This document shows positions 31,966 through 40,334 of a DNA stretch of 64,000 nt, in pieces. The DNA comes from Orlajensenia flava (GTDB taxonomy: Bacteria > Actinomycetota > Actinomycetes > Actinomycetales > Microbacteriaceae), in NCBI RefSeq assembly GCF_004801905.1, contig NZ_SSSN01000007.1, positions 235,954-299,953 of the forward strand. Reading direction: 5' to 3'. Positions within the stretch are counted from its first letter, which is position 1; each line of letters begins with the position of its first letter. The position numbers were made by a program, and so were the translations under genes. The notes beneath the pieces were generated by a model that worked only from the letters and a program-made list of their open reading frames with translations, made no database searches and was not told the DNA's origin.

Positions 31966-32208
31966 GTCTCCGGTCCGATTGATCTCTTCGCCACATTGAA
32001 CACCACCTGCGTTCCCTAGGCGTGCGAATTGATCCGCGCGCTCGGACAAGAAACTCAACGCCCACGCAGGCCCGTAAGCCGGTCCCTCAACGAACGTCCG
32101 ATAGCGGATCGCTCAACGGAACACTGCGCGTGTTTTCCGTTGGACTCACCGCGCCCTACGTCCAATTCGGGGTGGGACATACGTCTGCGGGCCTTTAGGA
32201 CGTCTAGA

Positions 32209-32418
32209 TCAGAATACGTTCGTCAACTTGAGCCCTATTAGGACCGCGGCTGCCGCAAGGAGGGCCCAAAGGATACTACGGATCGGAACGGTCGCTCGCG
32301 ACGGCCGGTCTCCCGGTCGGCTGCCTTGCGACGAGACCTGCCGAACGTGCAGGTAGAACATGGCGGCGCCGAAACAGCTGACCAAAACCGTGACGCCCCG
32401 TAATAGAAGCAAACCCAT
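32209..32418 (-). CDS. Small two-helix membrane protein
   Basis: Sixty-nine residues with a hydrophobic N-terminal helix (LLLLRGVTVLVSCFGAAMFYL), a short polar loop and a C-terminal helix (ILWALLAAAAVLIGLKL). AAGGAG lies 6-7 nt before ATG 32418, a good sign of a real gene. No family recognised; it lies upstream of the AlbA_2 gene on the same strand with a 243-bp gap. Confidence 0.55.
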   Translation of the reverse strand: MGLLLLRGVTVLVSCFGAAMFYLHVRQVSSQGSRPGDRPSRATVPIRSILWALLAAAAVLIGLKLTNVF

Positions 32419-32635
32419 GCGGACTCCTTCGGAGGTACAGGGACTGGGTCAGTCGGAGAACGGTCCCTGTGATTATCTCTGCAAATTCGGCCGCCGTGGC
32501 GAGCCGTTCCGCGACCCGGTCCCGGGCCGCGCACGGTGGAGGATCCTCTGCGCAACGCACTCTGGCGGTGATGATCAAAATCAGGCGTTAGTTCGGGCTA
32601 CTGCGTCGGTGCCGTTGGAAGAGGAGCATGTGCTC

Positions 32636-32995
32636 ATGGAGTTGCCGGCCGAACGGGAACAAGACGATGCGGACTCAGATGGGGTGCCACCTCGGGGCAG
32701 CGGCAACGTCGACGTAGACGCATGGGTGTACGAGGATCCCGCCGGGTTTGATAGGTCGAGGAGTTTGCGTCGTCGGTTCTTCGGTCGACCGCGAGTGGAG
32801 TGGGCGGCGGCGTCGGCGGTGCTATACATCCTCTGGATCGCTATCGGTGTGGTCCGGTTAGTCGTCGATCCCAGTTCGCCGTGGTCGTGGGTGTGGTGCT
32901 TCTTGGGACTACTGCAGTTGTCGCTTATCGGGCCGGCCCTGTGGGTTGCCCTCCAAGACAGGAAGCACCATCGAGGGTTTTACCAGCAGGTATAG
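32636..32995 (+). CDS. Hypothetical two-helix membrane protein
   Basis: A 119-residue protein with an acidic N-terminus (ELPAEREQDDADSDG) and two transmembrane helices (WAAASAVLYILWIAIGVVRL and WVWCFLGLLQLSLIGPALWVAL). AGGAG at 32622-32626 serves either GTG 32630 or ATG 32636; the ATG is given. Not recognised. Confidence 0.55.
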   Translation: MELPAEREQDDADSDGVPPRGSGNVDVDAWVYEDPAGFDRSRSLRRRFFGRPRVEWAAASAVLYILWIAIGVVRLVVDPSSPWSWVWCFLGLLQLSLIGPALWVALQDRKHHRGFYQQV

Positions 32996-33050
32996 CTTCA
33001 CCGAACCGTCTCGCGAAGCATCCGCCTGTGCGTGCCAGTGAGGGATCCGC

Positions 33051-33305
33051 TTACGGGGCGTTCGGATCGGGCTCGCTTTTGGACCAGTCTTTGTTCTCTG
33101 CGTCTGCCCCTTCAGCTGCGTGTGGGACGGCGTTCCAAAAAACACGAAGGTCTGTGCCGGTGTGAATCCAGGTCGGCTTTGCGGCCCGATCCAGGAATTT
33201 CTCGATTCGCTCGCCCACAGAGACAGTATGGCCTCGCGGCTGCTGGCGACGCGCCTGTTTGGCAGCTACCGCTGAAGGCGCGGTTTGGAATCCGCTTGCG
33301 GGCAT
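33051..33305 (-). CDS. Possible small hypothetical protein in a 436-bp gap
   Basis: Eighty-four codons from ATG 33305, with AAAGG 9 nt upstream, encode a polar protein with no recognised domain. This is the only candidate in 32996-33431; otherwise nothing is seen there. Confidence 0.25.
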   Translation of the reverse strand: MPASGFQTAPSAVAAKQARRQQPRGHTVSVGERIEKFLDRAAKPTWIHTGTDLRVFWNAVPHAAEGADAENKDWSKSEPDPNAP

Positions 33306-33431
33306 CGGAGCCGCCTTTGCTGCTCTGGCATGCTCAGTGATATGGAGGGCACGCTGGGTTGTCTCGGGAACGGGTTCAAGAACGTCAGGAAGTAGACCCC
33401 CTCGTGCTGCCTTTGCGTCTGCGGTTTGAGA

Positions 33432-33854
33432 TCACTGGGCTTCTGCTGCGGCGTCGGCCATCCTCTTATCGAAGCCGGTCTTCGGGTCGACTTCGCGGCC
33501 GGATATCCACCAGTTGACCGGGTCGGGCTCGAGGGCGTTGATGTAGACATCATCCGGGCCGACGGACGCTAGATGCTGCAAGTTGGCCACGATCGCTTCG
33601 AACAGTCGCAGCTTCATCTCGGTTGGCCGTTTGGTGAAGTAGAGCTGGATGAAGACGGAGTCGCCGCTGCGGGGGACGCCTGCGTAGACGGGATCCTGGA
33701 TCATGTTCTCGGCGGGCTGGTCGTGGATCTGATGGAACCGGTCGTCCTCGGTGACCTTAAGCACCTCCCGCATCGCTTCATAGACGGCGTCCGAGACGGC
33801 CTTCTTGTGCTCGGGCGTTTTGCCCTCGCGCATCCAGATGTTGACGAACGGCAT
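33432..33854 (-). CDS. Tautomerase family protein (copy 2)
   Basis: A 140-residue tautomerase-superfamily protein starting MPFVNIWMREGK, so Pro-1 becomes the catalytic base after Met removal. It contains FFxxRP-like YFTKRPTEMKLRLFEAI and C-terminal NWWISGREVDPKTG. Length and composition resemble two fused beta-alpha-beta units (malonate semialdehyde decarboxylase/cis-CaaD-like group), not the 60-residue 4-oxalocrotonate tautomerases. It is 35 nt after a related paralogue, in a decarboxylase-tautomerase-tautomerase operon. Confidence 0.85.
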   Translation of the reverse strand: MPFVNIWMREGKTPEHKKAVSDAVYEAMREVLKVTEDDRFHQIHDQPAENMIQDPVYAGVPRSGDSVFIQLYFTKRPTEMKLRLFEAIVANLQHLASVGPDDVYINALEPDPVNWWISGREVDPKTGFDKRMADAAAEAQ

Positions 33855-33889
33855 GAGATTCACTCCTAGACAGATGGACCGGGACCGGC

Positions 33890-34297
33890 TCAGCGTGCGG
33901 ACATGCGTGCGTCGGTCCCGCTCGCGGGGTCGATTCGGCGCCCCTCGAGCCACCAGCCCTCGGGGGAGACCTCGGCGATGTTGATCATGAGATCGGTGCG
34001 AGCGAGTCCGGGCGCCTGCTCGAGGCGGTCGGCGATCGCCTGATAGAGCCGTTCCTTCACCACCGCGGGGCGGGAGTTGAAGAAGATTTGCACCATGCAG
34101 AACCGCTCCGTGCGAGGGATGTCGAAGTAGTTCGGGTCGAAGAGGAAGTGCTCCTCGTCGAGCTCGTGCACGACGGCGAAGAAGTCATCCTGCGGGGTGC
34201 GGAGGGTCTCGTTCATCGCCCGGTGGACGCCGTCGGTCAGCGCTCTCCGGTAGGCCGAGTCGGTTCCGGCCCGGAGCCAGATGTTGATGATGGGCAT
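33890..34297 (-). CDS. Tautomerase family protein (copy 1)
   Basis: A 135-residue paralogue of its downstream neighbour: MPIINIWLRAG with N-terminal Pro-1, QIFFNSRPAVVKERLYQAI and GWWLEGRRIDPASG. The pair probably arose by duplication and has diverged substantially. It lies 23 nt after the carboxymuconolactone decarboxylase gene on the same strand. Confidence 0.85.
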   Translation of the reverse strand: MPIINIWLRAGTDSAYRRALTDGVHRAMNETLRTPQDDFFAVVHELDEEHFLFDPNYFDIPRTERFCMVQIFFNSRPAVVKERLYQAIADRLEQAPGLARTDLMINIAEVSPEGWWLEGRRIDPASGTDARMSAR

Positions 34298-34320
34298 GGT
34301 GCCCCTTCGTTCGGATGGGG

Positions 34321-34938
34321 TCAGTACGAGGAATCGACCGGGGTGGGACCGGTCGCGGGGACGTCAAACGCGATCAGCAGGGCGGAGATCGTGACGTACT
34401 GCCCGACGAGGTGCGCGACGGCGTTGATCCCGGGCTCTCGGAGCAGTTCGATCGCCTCGGCGTAGAGCCCTGGATCGACTCGATGCGCAACGAGGAGCGC
34501 ATCTGCGAGACGCCGGGCGACAGCCGCTTCCGCGGGTAGGTCGTCGCTGTCCTGCCTGGATAACACAGCGGTGATGGCCGCGTCTGTCGCGCCTGCCGCT
34601 CGCGCGCCGGCGATGTGTGCCTCGACCTCGAACGGCGCCTTCCACACCGCACCGACTGCAAGAGTCACGACCTGTCGGACCAGAGGTGACAACGTCTCTT
34701 CCTGCACTTGTGCTCGTGCCCAGTCCAGCAGCGCGCCACCCGGGCCTGGCCAGCGGAGGAACGCGTTGAACGGGCCGATGAAGCGACCGTCGTCAGTGCG
34801 AGCAGTGAACCCCGCATGACGCGCTTCGGGCACCTGCGTCGAGACCAGGCGATCCCAGACCGCGCGCTGCATCGCATCGAGATTCGCCTCGGCGAGCAGC
34901 TCCAACCGGCCACCGAGGGGGGCTTCCGTATCGTTCAC
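34321..34938 (-). CDS. Carboxymuconolactone decarboxylase family protein
   Basis: All-alpha protein of the CMD/AhpD-like superfamily, 205 residues from GTG 34938. ATG 34989 (MFIWRFGHG) is an alternative but leaves only 20 bp before the divergent LysR gene. Visible family features: PFNAFLRWPGPGGALLDW, the EAHIAGARAAGATDAAI helix where AhpD-type proteins carry a CxxC (absent here), and HLVGQYVTISALL. The fold may act as a decarboxylase or peroxidase-like protein; lack of the Cys pair argues against the AhpD function. First gene of the tautomerase operon. Confidence 0.8.
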   Translation of the reverse strand: MNDTEAPLGGRLELLAEANLDAMQRAVWDRLVSTQVPEARHAGFTARTDDGRFIGPFNAFLRWPGPGGALLDWARAQVQEETLSPLVRQVVTLAVGAVWKAPFEVEAHIAGARAAGATDAAITAVLSRQDSDDLPAEAAVARRLADALLVAHRVDPGLYAEAIELLREPGINAVAHLVGQYVTISALLIAFDVPATGPTPVDSSY

Positions 34939-35009
34939 GCCAACGACGTTATGCGATGGCGAACCGTGCCCAAAGCGCCAGATAAACATGCCTGGTATGA
35001 TATTCAGTC

Positions 35010-35918
35010 ATGGCCATGACGATAGATGGGTTACGCCTGCTGCAGGTCGTGGCGTTGCGTGGCTCGCTCTCGGCAGCGGCGGCCGACCTCGGTTACACAC
35101 AATCCGGCGTGTCGCGTCAACTGGCCGTGCTCGAAAACGCGACCGGGCAGCGCCTGGTGGACCGAGGGGCGTTCGGTGCGCGACTGACCCCCGCAGGAAG
35201 ACGACTCCTCCCACATGCGGATGCGGTCATCCAAGCCGTATCGGCGGCTGAACGGGCAGCCTTAGGCGAGACCTCTACGCCCGCCTACCGTCTCGGTCTG
35301 TTCATCAGCGCCGGCGCGACGCTGCTACCGAGGACTCTTCACGCACTGACAGACATCGGTTGGGACCGAACCCTCCGCACGATCGACGGCACCTCGCCGA
35401 TGCTGATCCGTGCTGTGCTCAGCGGCCGCCTGGATGGTGCCGTCGTCGTCTCCCGTCCGCCGTTCCGATCCCTCGATGACGGCAGCGGACGACTCCACGA
35501 GCACGAGATCGGGGTCATGGAACTGCGGGTCGCTGTCTCGCAGTCGCATCCGCTCGGGCACCGCATGGACCTGCGCATCGCGGACCTCTCTGCAGCCGCC
35601 TGGGCAGACTCCGCCTCGCCGGGCAGCGACCCCGTGCTGGGCGTCTGGCCGGGACTCGACCACCGCGCCGAGATCCGCTACCGCACCACCGACTGGCTGA
35701 CCAAGCTGCAGCTGGTCGCCCATGGGCTGGCAGTGACCACTGTGCCGCCGCTGCTCGCTGATGCGCTTCCCCGGAACACCCTGATGCTCGAAGTCACCGA
35801 CGTCCCACCCGAGCTGCGATGGGTCCGCCTCGTCACCGCGGTCGACCGTCCCGCGCCCGACCCCCTCCCCAATCTGCTCGCGGACGCGTTCACGGCTCTC
35901 ACGTCAGAGACGGACTAG
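35010..35918 (+). CDS. LysR family transcriptional regulator
   Basis: A 302-residue regulator with an N-terminal winged helix (GSLSAAAADLGYTQSGVSRQLAVLENATGQRL) and a periplasmic-binding-like effector domain. Divergent from the decarboxylase-tautomerase operon, its expected target. TATGAT (34996-35001) ends 8 nt before ATG 35010, so the mRNA may be leaderless. Confidence 0.9.
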   Translation: MAMTIDGLRLLQVVALRGSLSAAAADLGYTQSGVSRQLAVLENATGQRLVDRGAFGARLTPAGRRLLPHADAVIQAVSAAERAALGETSTPAYRLGLFISAGATLLPRTLHALTDIGWDRTLRTIDGTSPMLIRAVLSGRLDGAVVVSRPPFRSLDDGSGRLHEHEIGVMELRVAVSQSHPLGHRMDLRIADLSAAAWADSASPGSDPVLGVWPGLDHRAEIRYRTTDWLTKLQLVAHGLAVTTVPPLLADALPRNTLMLEVTDVPPELRWVRLVTAVDRPAPDPLPNLLADAFTALTSETD

Positions 35919-35955
35919 CGAGACGGCACACGAACAGGACTCAGCGACGCCCCGT

Positions 35956-36620
35956 CTAAACCCACACGCCCAACCCGTTCGCTTGGCGTCCACCCCCACG
36001 CCACGCAGCTTCGTCATCCGGGTCGCGAATGCGCTCCGACGTCAGCCAGAGCCCGTGGCGGGTCACCCCAAGCGCCTGATCGTCAATCAGGCCGGTGAAC
36101 CGAGTGACCTTACCGTCGACAGCAACGTGCACGGCCGCTGACGTTCCGTCGGGAAGGGCGGGGTCGTCCGCTTCCATCGGCCGATAGAACACCCACGCCC
36201 CGGTCGGCGCACGTCACGCTGCTTCCGCTGGGCATGTTGCTGTTCCAATGCCGCAGCGCGGCGTGCTGAGAGCCGGAGTTGGCGGGCGATGCGTGCACCA
36301 TTGTGGCCTTCCGATCGCAGCTCATGGAAGCGGCGCTGCACCCACCGATAGGCCGTCGCGGATCCGACATCGGCTGCAACTGCCGACGAGGTAAGACTCG
36401 CGCCAGCATTGAAAGCCAGCCAGAACGCAGCCTCTCTCGACACGTCAACCCGTAGGTGGTGTCGATGATCGTGATCGACCAGGGCCTCCCAGGTAGTAAC
36501 ACGACTCGAGGTGAAACCCAGCGCGTTGGTCGCCGCGGCCGTCGTCAACCCGCTGCGGCGCATTTCGAGATAGCGATCGCGTAGGAAGCGGTATCCGACG
36601 TCCTTATCGATCCCCGCCAT
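35956..36620 (-). pseudogene. Helix-turn-helix protein interrupted by a frameshift
   Basis: Two frames fit one protein. The first (36620 to about 36205) holds HTH-like repeats (RSGLTTAAATNALGFTSSRVTTWEAL and ASLTSSAVAADVGSATAYRWVQRRF, each a short segment). The second (about 36210 to 35956) continues GAWVFYRPMEADDPALPDG... to TSERIRDP. Joining them needs one missing base in the G-run near 36205. The second half would otherwise lack a start. Probably a recently broken regulator or recombination-directionality-type protein; no family named. Confidence 0.55.
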
Positions 36621-36809
36621 TCGGGTGGAGCCTTTCAGACCGTGGCCATGACCGATCGCAGCTAGAAACCGAGCGGCTGTTTGAGCAGAGAACTAAACCA
36701 CCACAAGCAAACACCTCCAAAAGGGGCGTTGCATCGATCAATAGAATCCCGCGGGCTCTATCAGCTACGCCCCTTTGCAGTGTCGCCCGGGCCAGCCCCA
36801 TCGCGTTGA

Positions 36810-37406
36810 TCACGGATCGGAGACGGGTGCCGGGAGCCTGCTGTAGGAGTCGAAGCTGCGCAATGCTGTCCGCGCCCTCTTCACGTGCTCGGCGAACGAG
36901 GCGTTGTCATCGCCCTCCAGAGTCGCCTGGTAGGCGGTACGGAGGAGGTCGACGGCGACCGCCGCGATGATTTGCGCATCGGGTTCGCCCCGCGTTGTGA
37001 GCGCCGACTCGATCGTGGCGGCCGTCGTCGCCAATTTGGTACGGCTGCGTTCGCGCAACTCCGGGCTCGACTGGATCAGGGTCTGCCGTTTGCGCTGGGC
37101 CTGTCGGTCGCTTGTGATCACGGTGCCGGCGCGGACCAGGACGGTGATGATCTCTCCGACGAGGACGCCCGCATCCGCGTCCTTCGGTTGAATGTTGATC
37201 GCTTGCGCTACCGCTTCTCCGATCTCGTCAGTCTGCGGGAAGAGAACTTCTCGTTTGTCGGGGAAGTAGCGGAAGAAGGTACGACGGGTCAGCCCCGCCC
37301 GCTCCGCGATCGCGGTGACCGTAACGGCCTCGTAGCCGTGGGCCTCGAACAGTTCCGCGGCGGCGTTGCGAAGGCGCTTCTCCGCGTTGTTCGTCCATCT
37401 GGGCAC
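36810..37406 (-). CDS. TetR family transcriptional regulator
   Basis: A 198-residue TetR-type regulator with an N-terminal HTH (VTVTAIAERAGLTRRTFFRYFPDKREVLF) and an all-alpha C-terminal domain. The start is GTG 37406; a TAGACT on the minus strand ends 6 nt before it. It is divergent from an SDR-quinone oxidoreductase pair, and an inverted repeat lies in the 75-bp gap. Confidence 0.88.
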   Translation of the reverse strand: MPRWTNNAEKRLRNAAAELFEAHGYEAVTVTAIAERAGLTRRTFFRYFPDKREVLFPQTDEIGEAVAQAINIQPKDADAGVLVGEIITVLVRAGTVITSDRQAQRKRQTLIQSSPELRERSRTKLATTAATIESALTTRGEPDAQIIAAVAVDLLRTAYQATLEGDDNASFAEHVKRARTALRSFDSYSRLPAPVSDP

Positions 37407-37425
37407 TCCAACAGTCTATTCGATG

Positions 37426-37463
37426 ATGACACTCTGTGCTATCGTCATGTCCCACAGTGTCAT
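37426..37463. promoter_or_regulatory. Inverted repeat, candidate TetR operator
   Basis: ATGACACT (37426-37433) and its complement AGTGTCAT (37456-37463) flank 22 bp in the divergent region; the arms extend imperfectly to a further TGTG/CACA. Likely target of the adjacent TetR. Confidence 0.5.
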
Positions 37464-37481
37464 GGGTGAGGATCGGTAAGC

Positions 37482-38321
37482 ATGGACGTTGAACGCATGG
37501 ACGGGAGGACCGTGGCCGTGTTCGGAGGATCCTCCGGAGTTGGGCTCGCGGTTGCCAAGGGTATGGCCCGTCTCGGTGCCCGGACGATCGTGATCTCGCG
37601 GAGCGTGACGAACGGGCAGCGCGCCGTCGACACCATTCACACACACGGTCGTGGCAGCGGGCTCGTGGAGTCGATTGTGGGCGACCCGAGCACGAGGACC
37701 GGGGCGGAGCTGCTGGCGACCGCGTTGACGGAGCGCACGGATCGGCTCGACGCGCTCGTCAGCACGGCGGGGTCCATCGGCGAGACCGGCCGGACTGCGG
37801 CCGGTGTTCCGCGGGTGTTCGCCACGAACTACCTGGTCCACTTCCAGCTTCTGCGATCTGTCCTTCCGATGCTGGACCGCACGCCCGGAAGCCGCGCGCT
37901 GATGGTGGGTGTCGCCCCGGCGCTCGTCAAGCGCATCCGGAATGTTCGCCTCGACGGCGTTGACCCGAACGCTTCCGCGGCGGCGCTGATGACCCAGGCG
38001 GTCGCGTGGAAGCTCCTGCTCGCCCGGCATCTCGCCGACATCCGCCCTGAAGGTCCCACCGTCAACGTCTTCCATCCGGGGCTGATTCGATCGAACCTGC
38101 TCGCAACGCAGTCGCTGCCGCTTCGGCTTGTGGGGTCGATCTCGAATATGTTCGCCAAGGAACGCTGCACCGTCGTCGAGCACCTCGCGAGCAGCCGATC
38201 GCTGGCGGGGATCAGCGGCCGAATGGTCGATGACCACGGCCGCGAGGTTGCGCTGCCCGCGATTGTCACGGCCGAGAACGCGACTGCGGTGTGGACGACG
38301 AGCGAGAGGATGGCCCGCTGA
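37482..38321 (+). CDS. Atypical SDR protein lacking the Y-x3-K pair
   Basis: A 279-residue short-chain dehydrogenase-like protein with a good nucleotide-binding GGSSGVGLAVAKG, ISRS, and LVSTAGSIG motifs. Where classical members carry Y-x3-K before the xLAREL-type helix, this protein reads MTQAVAWKLLLARHL, so the catalytic Tyr and Lys seem replaced by Met and Val. It may bind NAD(P) without classical catalysis. It overlaps the next gene by one base (TGATG) and so is coupled to the quinone oxidoreductase. Confidence 0.82.
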   Translation: MDVERMDGRTVAVFGGSSGVGLAVAKGMARLGARTIVISRSVTNGQRAVDTIHTHGRGSGLVESIVGDPSTRTGAELLATALTERTDRLDALVSTAGSIGETGRTAAGVPRVFATNYLVHFQLLRSVLPMLDRTPGSRALMVGVAPALVKRIRNVRLDGVDPNASAAALMTQAVAWKLLLARHLADIRPEGPTVNVFHPGLIRSNLLATQSLPLRLVGSISNMFAKERCTVVEHLASSRSLAGISGRMVDDHGREVALPAIVTAENATAVWTTSERMAR

Positions 38322-39376
38322 TGGCCCGACCAATACCCGAGAACCATGCGCTCTGGCTGCCGAAGAAGCGGCGATCGTTCGAGGTGGGATCTGCGCCGTA
38401 CCCCACCCCCGGTCTGAATGAGATCGTCGTGCGCAACCGTGCCGTCGGGCTGAATCTGATCGATGGAATCCCCCGCCTCGCTTACCGGTTGGTCTTGCCG
38501 TGGCTCACCTTCCCGGCGGTGGTCGGACAGGATGTCGCCGGCGAGATCGAAGCCGTCGGCTCCGGCTCGCACGATCTGACGGTCGGCGATCGAGTGCTCG
38601 GTCACGCGCTCGGGACGGAAAAATCGATCAACCGAGCCAGTCAGGGCGGTTTCCAGGAGTACGTCATCCTCAAAGCACACATGGTCTCGAGGATTCCCGA
38701 TTTCCTCTCGTTCGAGCGGGCCGCGGTCCTACCCCTGCAGCTCTCGACGGCAGCTTCCGGAATGTTCCAGGCCAACGGCCTGGCCCTGGTGCTGCCCACC
38801 GCCGACCCCATCGACCGTGACGAGACCGTGCTTGTCTGGGGTGGATCGACCGGAGTCGGCAGCAACGCGATCCAGCTGGCCCGCAACGCGGGATACCGTG
38901 TCGTCGCCACCGCCTCACCGCGCAACTTCGAATACCTCCAGACGCTCGGTGCCGATGAAGTCGTCGACCGCAACAGCCCCACGGCGGTGAAGGAGCTCGT
39001 CACTGCGATCGGGGACCGTTTCCTGGCCGGATCGGTCGCGATCGGCAATGGGTCGCTCCCGAAGGTGATGAAAGTCGCCGCTCGGGTGGCGGGTAGCAGG
39101 CGCGTGTCATCATCCGCTCCGGCGATCCTGACCCATCTCTCCGCATGGCGAGTACCCCGAGGAGTCTGCGTCAGCGGAATCTGGGGCGGTTCCCTCAAAG
39201 ACAACGAGGTGGGCCCAGCCATCTACAACGACTTCCTTCCTGCCGCGCTCGGCACCGGCGCCTACCAGGCCCAACCCCCGGCGGAAGTCGTCGGAAGCGG
39301 ACTGCGGGCCATTCCCGCCGGACTCGAACGACTACGTCACGGCGTCTCGGCCAAGAAGCTGGTTATCACGCTCTAA
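38321..39376 (+). CDS. Zinc-independent MDR alcohol dehydrogenase / quinone oxidoreductase
   Basis: A 351-residue medium-chain reductase resembling the fungal trans-enoyl reductase-like/zeta-crystallin group: GroES-like N-terminus (VVGQDVAGEIEAVG, VGDRVLGH), Rossmann motif VWGGSTGVGSNAIQLAR, and LGADEVVDRN. The catalytic zinc ligands of alcohol dehydrogenases are missing, so it probably reduces a quinone or enone with NADPH. ATG 38321 starts on the last base of the SDR stop codon. Confidence 0.85.
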   Translation: MARPIPENHALWLPKKRRSFEVGSAPYPTPGLNEIVVRNRAVGLNLIDGIPRLAYRLVLPWLTFPAVVGQDVAGEIEAVGSGSHDLTVGDRVLGHALGTEKSINRASQGGFQEYVILKAHMVSRIPDFLSFERAAVLPLQLSTAASGMFQANGLALVLPTADPIDRDETVLVWGGSTGVGSNAIQLARNAGYRVVATASPRNFEYLQTLGADEVVDRNSPTAVKELVTAIGDRFLAGSVAIGNGSLPKVMKVAARVAGSRRVSSSAPAILTHLSAWRVPRGVCVSGIWGGSLKDNEVGPAIYNDFLPAALGTGAYQAQPPAEVVGSGLRAIPAGLERLRHGVSAKKLVITL

Positions 39377-39484
39377 GCCCGCGGCGCAGCCAGAAGGCGT
39401 TCAGGCTGCGGCGCTGCCTCTTGGTGACGGGAATCTACTGAGGACGGTCGAGGAGCTAACGGGTTTGCTTGATTGAATCATCAG

Positions 39485-39898
39485 ATGGATGAGCTACCGG
39501 TCTTCGAGTTCGCCTCCCAGGGGCAGTTGCGCGAGAAGCTGGTCGCCGCGATCGTGGCCGGCGAGAAGACTGCGACCAGTTCCCTCGCCGTGGCATATGC
39601 CTCGGCCGGGGAGCCTCTCCCTCAGGTCGGTCAACGCGGGACGGTCATCGACTCAGCGGGAACGAGGCGTGCCGTGATTGAAACGACCGCGGTCGAGGTG
39701 TCACCCCTGAGCGAAGTCCCTTTGGCGCACGCGGTGGCGGAAGGTGAAGGGTACGCGGATGTCGCCGCCTGGCGGGCCGCACACACCAAGTTCTGGAGCT
39801 CCCGTACCCCGCACGGGGAGCTCGGTCCGAACTTTCGGCTCGACGACTCAACGCTGATCGTCCTCGAGCGATTCACCGTCGTCCTTGAGGCCCGCTGA
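39485..39898 (+). CDS. ASCH domain protein
   Basis: A 137-residue PUA-like ASCH protein. The conserved N-terminal G-x-K-T motif is seen as AGEKTATSSL, followed by GQRGTVIDSAGTRRAVIETT and the C-terminal helix FWSSRTPHGELGP. The family is associated with RNA or modified-nucleotide binding. ATG 39485 (MDELPVFEF) matches the domain start better than the earlier 39473. Stands alone. Confidence 0.78.
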   Translation: MDELPVFEFASQGQLREKLVAAIVAGEKTATSSLAVAYASAGEPLPQVGQRGTVIDSAGTRRAVIETTAVEVSPLSEVPLAHAVAEGEGYADVAAWRAAHTKFWSSRTPHGELGPNFRLDDSTLIVLERFTVVLEAR

Positions 39899-39953
39899 GG
39901 GATCCCGTCGTGGGACGGGCGGCCTTCGACCGCGTGTCAAGGTAAGGTTCGGC

Positions 39954-40262
39954 GTGCAAGACGATCCACCGTCTACACCGCAAGGCCTCGACGCATTAGC
40001 GACGTTTCTCCTCTTGGTTTGTCGAGGCCTTCTCCTCTGGCTCCTCATCCCGGTCACATTCGTCGTCTGGTTGACCTGGCTCGGTCCTCATTACCGGGTC
40101 GGGCTCGGGGCGACGCTCGGATGGGCGGACTGGAACATGGTGGTCATGCTGTCGCGGCTTCTCATCCCGAGGGAGGCGCGAGGGCCCGCGCTCGCTCGGT
40201 TAGTACCCGCACGGGACATTCGCGGGACGCTCCACCGGATTGATCTGCTCGCGCTCTGGTGA
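39954..40262 (+). CDS. Hypothetical membrane protein
   Basis: A 102-residue protein from GTG 39954 with TAAGG 6-7 nt upstream. One long hydrophobic region (about 18-48, LATFLLLVCRGLLLWLLIPVTFVVWL in two pieces) is followed by a basic C-terminus. Not recognised. Confidence 0.5.
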   Translation: MQDDPPSTPQGLDALATFLLLVCRGLLLWLLIPVTFVVWLTWLGPHYRVGLGATLGWADWNMVVMLSRLLIPREARGPALARLVPARDIRGTLHRIDLLALW

Positions 40263-40334
40263 GCCACCGATCGAGATAGGCTCGCCGCTGCTCCCTCGAT
40301 AGCCAGCCCGTCATCGGACGTCCGGTACGTACTG

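Noticed and set aside
33266-33553. 95-codon minus-strand frame
   Set aside because: Ser/Pro/Arg-rich shadow overlapping the tautomerase gene.
36604-36813. 69-codon minus-strand frame overlapping the TetR stop by 4 nt
   Set aside because: The coupling-like overlap is tempting, but the product has no recognisable features and the region contains a long-range inverted repeat (AAAGGGGCGT/ACGCCCCTTT) that better suggests non-coding DNA.
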